Of a stretch of 64,000 nt of DNA, positions 51,573 through 60,392 are shown piece after piece. Positions within the stretch are counted from its first letter, which is position 1. Each line of letters opens with the position of its first letter. The position numbers and the translations under genes were made by a program. This DNA comes from M30B80 sp965656935 (GTDB taxonomy: Bacteria > Pseudomonadota > Alphaproteobacteria > Rhodobacterales > Rhodobacteraceae), in NCBI GenBank assembly GCA_965656935.1, contig CBFHMG010000005.1, positions 1 through 64,000 of the forward strand. Reading direction: 5' to 3'. The notes beneath the pieces were generated by a model, which did not search any database, was not told the DNA's origin, and was given only the letters and a program-made list of their open reading frames with translations.

Positions 51573-53093
51573 TTACAGATCCATCAGCAAGCGCCGTGGG
51601 TCTTCCAAAGCTTCCTTGACGCGCACAAGGAAGGTCACAGCGCCTTTGCCGTCAACGATCCGGTGGTCATAGGACAGCGCCAGATACATCATCGGGCGGA
51701 TCACAACCTGACCATTGATCGCCATTGGGCGGTCCTGAATTTTATGCATCCCGAGGATACCCGATTGCGGCGGGTTCAAGATCGGCGAGGACATGAGCGA
51801 GCCATAGACGCCCCCATTCGAGATGGTGAAGGTGCCGCCCTGCATTTCGGCCATGGACAGCTTGCCATCACGGGCGCGTTTGCCCTTCTCAGCAATGGCT
51901 TTCTCGATATCAGCAAAGGACAAGGCATCTGCATCACGGATCACTGGCACAACAAGGCCCGTTGGCGTGCCCGCCGCAATGCCCATATGCACGAAGTTCT
52001 TATAGACGATATCAGTGCCATCAATCTCGGCATTGACCTCAGGCACTTCGCGCAGCGCATGGACGCAGGCCTTGGTGAAGAAGGACATGAAGCCCAGTTT
52101 CACACCATGCTTCTTCTCGAAGAGGTCTTTGTACTCTTTGCGCAGCGCCATCACCTCGGTCATGTCGACCTCGTTATAGGTGGTCAGCATTGCTGCTGTG
52201 TTCTGGCTATCCTTGAGGCGCTTGGCGATTGTCTGACGCAGACGCGTCATCTTCACGCGTTCCTCGCGCGAGGCGTCCTCGGCGGCCACAGGGGCACGGG
52301 GGGCCGCTGCAGGCGCAGCTGCCGCCGCGGGTGCCGCCATCGCTTTCATCACATCTTCTTTCATGATCCGACCATCCTTGCCCGAGCCTTGAACTTGATC
52401 CGCGCTCAACCCTTTTTCCGCCATCAGCTTCTTGGCCGAAGGCGCATCCTCAACGTCACGTCCGCCAGCCGCAGGCGCGGCAGCCTGTGCAGCAGCAGGC
52501 GCTGCCGCCTCGGCTTTTGGCGCAGCAGCACCAGCAGCACCGCCCGCAATCACCGCAAGCTTCGCGCTTGCATCAACCGTGCTGCCCTCAGCCGCTACGA
52601 TTTCAGTCAAAACACCTGTTGCAGGCGATGGAACTTCGACCGAGACCTTATCCGTTTCCAACTCGCAGAGCATCTCGTCTTGCGTGACGCTATCACCGAC
52701 CTGTTTGAACCATGTCGACACTGTTGCTTCGGTCACGGATTCGCCAAGTGTTGGCACCATCACATCAACCGATTTGGCGTCAGCGGCCGCTGCAGCAGCG
52801 GGCGCTGCATCCGCTTTGGCAGCTGCTGCCTTGGCAGGAGCGGCAGTAGCAGCGCCACCTTCGCTCAAGGTTGCCAAAAGCGCGTCAACGCCGACTGTCT
52901 CACCCTCTTGGGCCACGATCTCCCCCAAGGTGCCAGCAGCAGGCGAAGGCACTTCAACCGTGACTTTATCGGTTTCCAACTCGCATAGCATTTCATCCAC
53001 AGCAACCGCATCGCCGGGCTGTTTGAACCATGTCGCAACCGTCGCTTCGGTTACACTTTCGCCCAATGTGGGCACGCGCACTTCAATCGACAT
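51573..53093 (-). CDS. sucB: 2-oxoglutarate dehydrogenase E2 (dihydrolipoamide succinyltransferase) with two lipoyl domains
   Basis: A 506-residue E2o subunit of the 2-oxoglutarate dehydrogenase complex. Two lipoyl domains lie in tandem, with lipoylated K43 and K149, each in ELETDK; they are joined by Ala/Pro-rich linkers. A peripheral-subunit-binding domain follows (DAPSAKKLMAEKGLSADQVQ), then the catalytic domain with the active-site SYDHRIVDGKGAV. Most E2o proteins, such as E. coli SucB, have one lipoyl domain. Just 6 bp separate it from sucA; AAAGGA precedes the ATG. Confidence 0.95.
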   Translation of the reverse strand: MSIEVRVPTLGESVTEATVATWFKQPGDAVAVDEMLCELETDKVTVEVPSPAAGTLGEIVAQEGETVGVDALLATLSEGGAATAAPAKAAAAKADAAPAAAAAADAKSVDVMVPTLGESVTEATVSTWFKQVGDSVTQDEMLCELETDKVSVEVPSPATGVLTEIVAAEGSTVDASAKLAVIAGGAAGAAAPKAEAAAPAAAQAAAPAAGGRDVEDAPSAKKLMAEKGLSADQVQGSGKDGRIMKEDVMKAMAAPAAAAAPAAAPRAPVAAEDASREERVKMTRLRQTIAKRLKDSQNTAAMLTTYNEVDMTEVMALRKEYKDLFEKKHGVKLGFMSFFTKACVHALREVPEVNAEIDGTDIVYKNFVHMGIAAGTPTGLVVPVIRDADALSFADIEKAIAEKGKRARDGKLSMAEMQGGTFTISNGGVYGSLMSSPILNPPQSGILGMHKIQDRPMAINGQVVIRPMMYLALSYDHRIVDGKGAVTFLVRVKEALEDPRRLLMDL

Positions 53094-53099
53094 TTTCTC

Positions 53100-56060
53100 T
53101 TATCCTTTAATCGTCAACGCGTCGTTCACGAGCGCGCTTTGTTGTGCTTTGTGCATTGATGCCAAGCCAGTGGCAGGAGAGGCAGACGCCACACGACCCA
53201 CATAAGCAGGTCGTTTATGGGTGGCGCCAATACGGGTCTGAACCCATTCAATATTGGGTTCGACAAAGGACCAACCACCTTGGTTCTTGGGTTCTTCCTG
53301 ACACCAGACAACCTCGGCCTGCTTGAACCGTTCCATTTCCTTCATCAACGCCATGGCGGGGAAAGGATAGAATTGCTCAAGACGCATCAGATAGATGTCA
53401 TCAATCCCGCGGGCATCACGTTCTTCCAGAAGGTCGTAATAGACTTTGCCCGAGCAGATCACCACGCGCTTGATCTTGTCATCCGCCACCAGCTTGGTGT
53501 CGGAATTGCCATATTGCGCATCATCCCAAAGAACACGGTGGAAGGACGACCCCGTGGTGAACTCCTCCGCCTTTGAGACTGCCAGCTTGTGGCGCAGCAA
53601 GGATTTCGGTGTCATCAAGACCAACGGCTTGCGGAATGTGCGGTGAATCTGGCGGCGCAGAATATGGAAGTAATTCGCGGGCGTCGTACAATTTGCGACG
53701 ATCCAGTTGTCCTGACCACACATCTGCAAGAAACGCTCAAGCCGTGCCGAAGAGTGCTCGGGCCCTTGGCCTTCAAAACCATGCGGCAGCAGCATCACAA
53801 GGCCCGACATCCGCAGCCATTTGCTCTCGCCTGAGGAAATGAACTGGTCGAACATGATTTGCGCGCCATTGGCGAAGTCACCGAATTGCGCTTCCCACAT
53901 GACCAGCGCGTTTGGCTCGGCCAGCGAATAACCATATTCAAACCCGAGCACGGCATATTCCGAAAGCATCGAGTCGATGACTTCGTATTTCGCCTGCCCT
54001 TCACGAATATTATTGAGCGGGTAGTACCGCTCTTCCGTGTCTTGGTCGATCAATCCCGAATGCCGTTGGCTGAAAGTGCCGCGGGTTGAATCCTGACCGG
54101 CAAGCCGCACGGGATAGCCCTCGGTTGCGAGCGAGCCAAAGGCCAATGCCTCGGCCGTGGCCCAATCAAAGCCCTCGCCCGTTTCGAACATCTTGCGCTT
54201 TGTCTCAAGCAAGCGCGTGACGGTCTTATGGAGGTTATACCCATCAGGTGCAGTGCTCAGCGCACGTCCGACCTCTGCCATTGTCTCAGGCTTGATGGCG
54301 GTTTCACCACGCTGGTATTCCTCGCCCTCGCGGTTGAGGTGCGACCAGCGGCCATCCAGCCAATCGGCCTTATTGGGTTTGTATTCTTTACCCGCCTCGA
54401 ACTCTTCGTTGAGATGGGATTGGAACGCGGCCTTCATATCCTCGATCTCGCCCTCGGGGATGAGACCGTCTTTGACCAAACGCTCGGTATAAAGCTGCAA
54501 CGTCGTTTTCTGCTTCTTGATCCGCTTATACATGACTGGATTGGTGAACATGGGCTCATCGCCCTCATTGTGACCAAAGCGGCGGTAGCAGAAGATATCC
54601 AGAACCACGTCCTTGCCGAATTTCTGGCGGAACTCGGTCGCGACGCGCGCAGCATGAACAACGGCTTCGGGGTCATCGCCGTTCACATGGAAAATCGGCG
54701 CTTCAACCATCAAAGCGATATCCGTCGGATATGGCGAGGAGCGGCTGAAATGCGGCGCCGTGGTAAAGCCGATCTGGTTGTTTACGATGATATGGATCGT
54801 GCCGCCTGTGCGGTGGCCGCGCAGGCCCGACAGGCCAAGCCCCTCAGCCACAACGCCTTGGCCCGCGAATGCCGCGTCACCATGCAAGAGCACACCCATA
54901 ACCTGCTGGCGTTCCTTATCGCCAAGCTGGTCCTGCTTTGCGCGCACCTTGCCCAGAACAACTGGGTTCACAGCCTCAAGATGGCTTGGGTTCGCAGTCA
55001 AAGACAGGTGGACGGTATTGTCATCAAAGGTGCGGTCGCTCGAGGCGCCCAGATGGTATTTCACATCGCCCGATCCATCGACATCCTCGGGCTTGAATGA
55101 GCCACCTTGGAATTCATTGAAGATCGCGCGGTAGGGTTTGCTCATCACATTGGCCAAGACGCTAAGACGGCCACGATGCGGCATGCCGATGATGATCTCT
55201 TTCACACCAAGCGCACCGCCGCGCTTGATGATCTGTTCCATCGCGGGGATCAGCGCTTCGCCACCATCAAGGCCGAAACGCTTGGTACCCATATATTTCA
55301 CATGCAGGAATTTCTCAAAGCCCTCGGCCTCGACCAATTTATTCAGAATCGCCTTACGACCTTCGCGGGTAAAGGCGATTTCCTTGCCATAGCCCTCGAT
55401 CCGCTCTTTGAGCCAGCTTGCCTGCTCAGGGTCGGAGATATGCATGTATTGCAGCGCAAAAGTGCCGCAATAGGTGCGCTTCACGATATCAACAATCTGC
55501 CGCATCGAGGCCATTTGCAGACCAAGCACATTATCGATGAAAATCGGGCGATCCATATCGGCATCGGTGAAGCCGTAGGATTTCGGATCAAGCTCGGGAT
55601 GCGGTGTCTGGGCGCTCAGGCCGAGCGGATCAAGATCAGCCACAAGATGGCCACGAATACGATAGGCACGAATGATCATCAGCGCGCGGATGGAATCGAG
55701 CACAGCGCGCTGGATTTGCTGATCGGTCAGCTCAACGCCCTTCTCGGCCGCTTGTGCGCGGATTTTTGTCTCGGCGCCTTTTACCTCGGCCTTTGCCTCG
55801 GCCCATTCGCCCGTCAGGGCAGAGGTCATCTCATCAGCAGGCTGGGGTGGCCAGTCATTGCGTGCCCATGTCGGCCCCGCCGCTTCGGCTTTGGCGTCTT
55901 GGGGCGTATCGCCCAAAGCTGCGAAGAAATCCCGCCACTGCTCATCGACCGCATTCGGGTCTTCGGCATAGCGTGCATAAAGTTGCTCAAGATATTCCGC
56001 GTTATGGCCCTGCATAAAGCTGGAGGCGTGGAACAGGTCGTTGGAGCTTTGATCCGTCAT
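53100..56060 (-). CDS. sucA: 2-oxoglutarate dehydrogenase E1 component
   Basis: A 986-residue thiamine-diphosphate enzyme that decarboxylates 2-oxoglutarate and succinylates the lipoyl group of SucB. HASSFMQGHNAEYLEQLY is the N-terminal E2-binding region; GMPHRGRLSVLANV and GDAAFAGQGVVAEGLGLSGL hold the cofactor region. The C-terminal transketolase-like half has MLLPHGFEGQGPEHSSARLE. ATG 56060 matches homologue starts; an ATG at 56099 is possible. It lies 60 bp after sucD and 6 bp before sucB. Confidence 0.96.
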   Translation of the reverse strand: MTDQSSNDLFHASSFMQGHNAEYLEQLYARYAEDPNAVDEQWRDFFAALGDTPQDAKAEAAGPTWARNDWPPQPADEMTSALTGEWAEAKAEVKGAETKIRAQAAEKGVELTDQQIQRAVLDSIRALMIIRAYRIRGHLVADLDPLGLSAQTPHPELDPKSYGFTDADMDRPIFIDNVLGLQMASMRQIVDIVKRTYCGTFALQYMHISDPEQASWLKERIEGYGKEIAFTREGRKAILNKLVEAEGFEKFLHVKYMGTKRFGLDGGEALIPAMEQIIKRGGALGVKEIIIGMPHRGRLSVLANVMSKPYRAIFNEFQGGSFKPEDVDGSGDVKYHLGASSDRTFDDNTVHLSLTANPSHLEAVNPVVLGKVRAKQDQLGDKERQQVMGVLLHGDAAFAGQGVVAEGLGLSGLRGHRTGGTIHIIVNNQIGFTTAPHFSRSSPYPTDIALMVEAPIFHVNGDDPEAVVHAARVATEFRQKFGKDVVLDIFCYRRFGHNEGDEPMFTNPVMYKRIKKQKTTLQLYTERLVKDGLIPEGEIEDMKAAFQSHLNEEFEAGKEYKPNKADWLDGRWSHLNREGEEYQRGETAIKPETMAEVGRALSTAPDGYNLHKTVTRLLETKRKMFETGEGFDWATAEALAFGSLATEGYPVRLAGQDSTRGTFSQRHSGLIDQDTEERYYPLNNIREGQAKYEVIDSMLSEYAVLGFEYGYSLAEPNALVMWEAQFGDFANGAQIMFDQFISSGESKWLRMSGLVMLLPHGFEGQGPEHSSARLERFLQMCGQDNWIVANCTTPANYFHILRRQIHRTFRKPLVLMTPKSLLRHKLAVSKAEEFTTGSSFHRVLWDDAQYGNSDTKLVADDKIKRVVICSGKVYYDLLEERDARGIDDIYLMRLEQFYPFPAMALMKEMERFKQAEVVWCQEEPKNQGGWSFVEPNIEWVQTRIGATHKRPAYVGRVASASPATGLASMHKAQQSALVNDALTIKG

Positions 56061-56120
56061 GGGTGCACCCGAGATGAGTTGATCCCCGCGCGAAGCCATC
56101 CCCGCGCGGGTGTGATTGAT

Positions 56121-57002
56121 TTAGCCGATGGCTTTGAGGACAGCCTCGCCCAGACCAGCGGGGCTTTCGGCCACCACGATCCCGGCGGATTTCATCGCTT
56201 CGATCTTGTCTTCAGCACCACCTTTGCCGCCTGCAACGATCGCACCAGCATGGCCCATGCGACGACCAGGAGGGGCCGTGCGGCCCGCGATGAAGCCAGC
56301 AGTTGGCTTCCAGCGGCCCTTCTTGCGCTCATCGGCGAGGAACTGTGCGGCTTCTTCTTCAGCCGAGCCACCGATCTCACCGATCATGATGATGCTCTGT
56401 GTCTCTGGGTCCGCAAGGAACATCTCCAACACGTCGATATGCTCGGTGCCTTTGATCGGGTCACCGCCGATGCCGACTGCTGTGGATTGGCCAAGGCCCG
56501 AATCCGAAGTCTGCTTTACCGCTTCATAGGTCAGCGTGCCCGAGCGCGACACAACACCGACCGAACCCCGTTTGTGGATATGGCCAGGCATGATGCCGAT
56601 TTTGCAGGCGTCAGGCGTGATAACGCCAGGGCAGTTTGGTCCGATCAGGCGTGATTTCGAGCCTTCGAGGGCGCGCTTCACCTTCATCATATCAAGCACA
56701 GGAATGCCTTCGGTGATGCAGATGATCAGCTCCATCTCGGCGTCAATCGCTTCAAGGATCGAGTCAGCCGCGAAGGGGGGGGGCACATAGATCACCGATG
56801 CATTTGCTTCGGTGACATGCTTGGCCTCATGGACCGAGTTGAACACGGGCAGGTCCAGATGGGTTTGTCCGCCTTTGCCTGGGGTCACACCACCAACCAT
56901 CTTCGTGCCATAAGCAATGGCTTGCTCGGAATGGAAGGTGCCTTGGCTACCGGTAAAGCCTTGGCAGATCACTTTGGTATTCTCGTCAACGAGTACGGCC
57001 AT
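56121..57002 (-). CDS. sucD: Succinyl-CoA synthetase subunit alpha
   Basis: A 293-residue subunit that binds CoA and carries the phosphohistidine H251 in RRMGHAGAI. GFTGSQGTFHSEQAIAYG is the CoA-binding Rossmann part and LIGPNCPGVITP the next conserved loop. With SucC it interconverts succinyl-CoA and succinate with NTP formation. Here it is separated from sucC by an extra reading frame, unlike the usual adjacent sucCD. Confidence 0.97.
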   Translation of the reverse strand: MAVLVDENTKVICQGFTGSQGTFHSEQAIAYGTKMVGGVTPGKGGQTHLDLPVFNSVHEAKHVTEANASVIYVPPPFAADSILEAIDAEMELIICITEGIPVLDMMKVKRALEGSKSRLIGPNCPGVITPDACKIGIMPGHIHKRGSVGVVSRSGTLTYEAVKQTSDSGLGQSTAVGIGGDPIKGTEHIDVLEMFLADPETQSIIMIGEIGGSAEEEAAQFLADERKKGRWKPTAGFIAGRTAPPGRRMGHAGAIVAGGKGGAEDKIEAMKSAGIVVAESPAGLGEAVLKAIG

Positions 57003-57021
57003 GTGCCTGTTCCTCTGTTTG

Positions 57022-57636
57022 TTATTCGTCGGACGGCGTCAGCCGTTCCACAAAGATGAAAGTCTCGGTGCCGTCCTGATACGGGCGCGTGCCCGCATGG
57101 ACCACGGCAACGCGGTTCGGGTTGAGCTGACGGGCGGCGAGAAGCTCGGTGCCCGTAAGCGGAGTGTAGGTGTCAGGTAAAGGGGCTTGCATCACGATGC
57201 CTTCCGCAGCCAAACCGCCAATCGCAGCCTCGGCAGCCAGCGCCGCAAAAGAGCCATCGAAAGCAACTTCGCAACGACGGTCGGTTCCAGCGGTTACCGC
57301 ACGACCAGTGGCAGGGGAAATTTCGACATTGGAGAAAGGTCTGAGATCGTAGAAATCGATCCGAACCTCGTCCATCGCCAAACGCTCCTGCGCCAGATCG
57401 GCTGTCAGAAAAGGGCTAAAGCAATTCTGCGCAAAACGTTGCACAGCTTGCTCGGCCACATTCTGGGTGACGGTCTGTGATGCTTCGGCACGGGCTTGCC
57501 CCAAGGCCAACAGCACAAACACGGCAATCGCTACAAGATGTAGCGCCGCCCACAGCCCGATCCCCCGAGAGGGATGCGACTGGCTGGGGGCCGCTTTTGC
57601 CATTGTCTGTGTACGCTGGTTCATGAGGCGCGCCAT
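57022..57636 (-). CDS. Hypothetical membrane-anchored protein inserted between sucC and sucD
   Basis: A protein of up to 204 residues with a basic N-terminus, one hydrophobic segment (IGLWAALHLVAIAVFVLLAL) that is a signal anchor or signal peptide, and an exported domain. The domain has two Cys (QNCFSPF and RRCEVAF), an Ala-rich helix and the C-terminal FIFVERLTPSDE. I recognise no family. The AAAGGG at the sucC stop serves as the ribosome site for ATG 57636; ATGs at 57624 and 57603 are alternatives. Gaps of 6 and 19 bp to sucC and sucD make cotranscription very likely. Confidence 0.7.
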   Translation of the reverse strand: MARLMNQRTQTMAKAAPSQSHPSRGIGLWAALHLVAIAVFVLLALGQARAEASQTVTQNVAEQAVQRFAQNCFSPFLTADLAQERLAMDEVRIDFYDLRPFSNVEISPATGRAVTAGTDRRCEVAFDGSFAALAAEAAIGGLAAEGIVMQAPLPDTYTPLTGTELLAARQLNPNRVAVVHAGTRPYQDGTETFIFVERLTPSDE

Positions 57637-57642
57637 AGGCCG

Positions 57643-58836
57643 TTACCCTTTAACCGCTTTCACGATCTTTTCGGCACCATCCTTGAGGTCATCGGCGGCA
57701 ATCACATTGAGGCCAGAGTTGCGGATGATCTCCTTGCCCTTCTCAACATTCGTACCTTCAAGGCGCACAACCAGCGGCACCTCAAGCCCGATCTCCTGCA
57801 CGGCGGCAATCACGCCTTCAGCGATGATGTCACAGCGCATGATGCCGCCAAAGATGTTCACGAGGATGCCTTTGACATTCGGATCACTGGTGATGATCTT
57901 GAAGGCTTCCGTCACCTTCTCCTTGGTGGCGCCACCGCCAACATCGAGGAAGTTCGCAGGCTCGGCCCCGTACAGCTTGATGATATCCATCGTCGCCATC
58001 GCCAGACCCGCACCATTCACCATGCAACCGATCTCGCCATCCAGCGCGATATAGTTGAGGTCGAATTTCGACGCGGCGAGTTCTTTGGGGTCTTCTTCCG
58101 TTTCATCACGAAGGGCTGCGATATCGGCGTGGCGGTAGACCGCGTTGCCGTCAAACCCAACCTTTGCGTCGAGCACTTTGAGGCTACCCTCATCCGTGAC
58201 GATCAACGGGTTGATCTCGAGCATCTCCATGTCCTTCTCGGTGAAGGCTTTGTAGAGAAGGCCCATCAGACCCACACATTCCTTGACCTGCTTGCCTTCC
58301 AGCCCGAGAGCAAAAGCAACGCGACGACCATGGAACGCCTGATAGCCAGACGCGGGATCAACACTGAAGCTGAGGATTTTCTCAGGTGTCGACGCGGCGA
58401 CCTCTTCGATATCCATGCCACCTTCTGTGGAACACACGAAGGATACGCGGCTTGTCTGGCGATCCACCAGCAGAGCGAGATACAATTCGCGCTCAATGCC
58501 CGAGCCGTCTTCGATATAAATGCGGTTGACCTGCTTGCCCGCAGGACCCGTCTGATGCGTCACAAGCGTGCGGCCAAGCATCTTCTTGGCCTCTTGGGCT
58601 GCTTCCTCAACCGATTTGGTGAGGCGCACGCCGCCCTTTTCGCCTGCATCGGCCTCCTTAAAGGAACCCTTGCCGCGACCGCCAGCATGGATCTGAGCTT
58701 TCACAACCCAAAGAGGGCCGTCCATCTCACCTGCTGCTGTTTTGGCTTCTTCAGCTTTCATTACGACGCGGCCATCACTGACCGGAGCGCCATATTGGCG
58801 AAGCAATGCCTTCGCCTGGTATTCATGAATGTTCAT
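57643..58836 (-). CDS. sucC: Succinyl-CoA synthetase subunit beta
   Basis: A 397-residue ATP-grasp subunit that binds nucleotide and succinate. MNIHEYQAKALLRQYGAPV opens the fold; VKAQIHAGGRGKGSFKEA, LEINPLIVTDEG and LVNIFGGIMRCDIIAEGV are canonical. It leads the leftward series sucC-orf-sucD-sucA-sucB. About 110 bp upstream lies a striking inverted repeat that overlaps a predicted promoter. Confidence 0.97.
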   Translation of the reverse strand: MNIHEYQAKALLRQYGAPVSDGRVVMKAEEAKTAAGEMDGPLWVVKAQIHAGGRGKGSFKEADAGEKGGVRLTKSVEEAAQEAKKMLGRTLVTHQTGPAGKQVNRIYIEDGSGIERELYLALLVDRQTSRVSFVCSTEGGMDIEEVAASTPEKILSFSVDPASGYQAFHGRRVAFALGLEGKQVKECVGLMGLLYKAFTEKDMEMLEINPLIVTDEGSLKVLDAKVGFDGNAVYRHADIAALRDETEEDPKELAASKFDLNYIALDGEIGCMVNGAGLAMATMDIIKLYGAEPANFLDVGGGATKEKVTEAFKIITSDPNVKGILVNIFGGIMRCDIIAEGVIAAVQEIGLEVPLVVRLEGTNVEKGKEIIRNSGLNVIAADDLKDGAEKIVKAVKG

Positions 58837-58941
58837 GAAACTGTCCCGTTTTGGTGTCGTTCAAATGTGTCTAAGCACGAGTTCATCACGATAATAAACG
58901 GATATTTATCTCAGATTATAGCTTTTGGCGAAAATTCCTAC

Positions 58942-58978
58942 ATTTGTGATCACAGTATAAAAAGCTGTGATCACAAAT
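58942..58978 (-). promoter_or_regulatory. Double palindromic operator over the predicted sucC promoter
   Basis: Two perfect 14-bp inverted arms (ATTTGTGATCACAG and its complement) flank a 9-bp spacer. Each arm holds the palindrome TGTGATCACA, at 58945-58954 and 58966-58975, with centres 21 bp apart (two helical turns). On the minus strand a consensus-like -10 box, TATACT, lies at 58959-58954 between and partly over them. This arrangement suggests cooperative binding of a dimeric repressor. The factor is not identifiable from the site alone. Confidence 0.7.
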
Positions 58979-59038
58979 TTGAGACTACATCATTCTGTCT
59001 GACAACCAAGGGCAATCGCCATCCACCGAAAGGGCGAC

Positions 59039-60274
59039 TCACCTTTCGCAGGCCCGATCGACGATCCGCAGCATGAATTCGGTAGCAATTGCCATGTCCT
59101 GAACACTGACCCATTCCAAAGGCCCGTGCACATTCTGCATGCCTGTGAACAGGTTCGGGCAAGCCACACCCATTTCCGTCAATCGCGATCCATCGGTGCC
59201 GCCGCGGATCGGGTTTGATTGCTCGGCGATCCCCATTTCCTTCAGCGCCGCGCGCGCCAGTTCAACGGGTGTCATGTCATCTTCCAGCCAATAGCGCATG
59301 TTGCGGTATTGGGCTGTGATCTCACAGGTGATCTCGGCGCGAGGCTCAGTCGCGGCAATGGTTTCGCAAACCTGCCGCAACAAGGCACCTTTGGCCTCAA
59401 GCCCCGCCATCTCGAAATCGCGCAAGATGAAACACAATTCCATCTCGGAGGAGCCGCCCTTCATATCGGTCGCATGGATGAACCCTTCGCGGCCATCCGT
59501 GGTTTCGGGCGTCATCGTGACCTGCGGCAGGGTATCCACGATCTTGGCCGCCAGATGAATGGCATTGACCAGTTTGTCTTTCGCCGTTCCGGGATGGATC
59601 GAAACGCCCTTTACCCGCACAATCGCACGATCCGCCGAGAAGGTCTCGTAGACGATCTCTCCCACTTCACCACCGTCGAAGGTATAGGCGAAATCAACAC
59701 CAAGATCCTTGGGCAAACGGGCATCAACGCCGCGCCCGATCTCCTCGTCAGGGGTAAAGGAGATACGGATCGTCGGGCGCGGGATATCGGGGTTATCCAG
59801 CAAATGCCGAGCCGCTGTCATGATGATGGAAACACCTGCCTTGTCATCTGCTCCCAGCAAAGTCAGGCCCGAGGCAGTGACGATATCCTGCCCGATTTTT
59901 TCTGCCAGATAGGGAAACGCGTCGGGGGTGAGGCTCAACTCAGGATCATCGGGAAAACTGATCGCCCCCCCATTATAGCCCTTGATCACACGCGGCTTCA
60001 CACCCGAGGCGTTGAACTGCGGCGCGGTGTCGATATGGGCCAGAAAACCGATCACCGGACCATCTGTATTTCCCGGGATAGTCGCGATCACTGTGCCATA
60101 GTCGGCCTTGCAGACATCGGCGGCTCCGATCTCGGTCAATTCCCTGACCATCATATCCAGCATCTCGTGCTGGATTGCGGTTGAGGGCACCGCGGGGCTT
60201 TCGATATCGGATTGGCTGTCAATCGCACAATATCGGATCAGGCGTGTTTCAAGCTCGGTATCAAAACGGGACAT
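59039..60274 (-). CDS. pepT: Peptidase T (tripeptide aminopeptidase)
   Basis: A 411-residue M20-family dizinc aminopeptidase releasing the N-terminal residue of tripeptides. Metal ligands are in FLAHIDTAP, LLGADDKAG and the FTPDEEIGRG loop; IRGGTDGSRLTEMG and FTGMQNVHGPLEWVS near the end are typical of PepT. It lies between the mdh terminator and the sucC promoter, on the same strand as both. Confidence 0.95.
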   Translation of the reverse strand: MSRFDTELETRLIRYCAIDSQSDIESPAVPSTAIQHEMLDMMVRELTEIGAADVCKADYGTVIATIPGNTDGPVIGFLAHIDTAPQFNASGVKPRVIKGYNGGAISFPDDPELSLTPDAFPYLAEKIGQDIVTASGLTLLGADDKAGVSIIMTAARHLLDNPDIPRPTIRISFTPDEEIGRGVDARLPKDLGVDFAYTFDGGEVGEIVYETFSADRAIVRVKGVSIHPGTAKDKLVNAIHLAAKIVDTLPQVTMTPETTDGREGFIHATDMKGGSSEMELCFILRDFEMAGLEAKGALLRQVCETIAATEPRAEITCEITAQYRNMRYWLEDDMTPVELARAALKEMGIAEQSNPIRGGTDGSRLTEMGVACPNLFTGMQNVHGPLEWVSVQDMAIATEFMLRIVDRACER

Positions 60275-60337
60275 GGGCGCTCCTTGCGGTTAGATGAAAA
60301 GGGCGCGCTTGGCGGGCTTGTGTCAAGCTGCAGAACG

Positions 60338-60368
60338 AAAAACGCGCCCCCAATCAGGAGCGCGTTTT
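60338..60368 (-). terminator. Intrinsic terminator of mdh
   Basis: Read leftwards, AAAACGCGC pairs with GCGCGTTTTT around a short loop, with a T run at 60342-60338. It lies 25 nt past the mdh stop and separates mdh from pepT. Confidence 0.85.
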
Positions 60369-60392
60369 CTGAATTCTTCCGATCAAGCGTGA

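Noticed and set aside
51663..52988. 441-codon plus-strand open frame
   Set aside because: It is the complement of sucB; the Cys/His-rich composition arises from Ala/Pro codons read backwards.
55107..56654. 515-codon plus-strand open frame spanning sucA and sucD
   Set aside because: It runs antisense across two well-supported genes.
58942..58978. Crp/Fnr-type binding site
   Set aside because: The half-sites TGTGA and TCACA abut with no 6-bp spacer, and the two palindromes are 21 bp apart, unlike a Crp site.
57574..59076. 500-codon plus-strand open frame covering sucC and its promoter
   Set aside because: It is antisense to sucC and includes the palindromic operator; no protein family fits.
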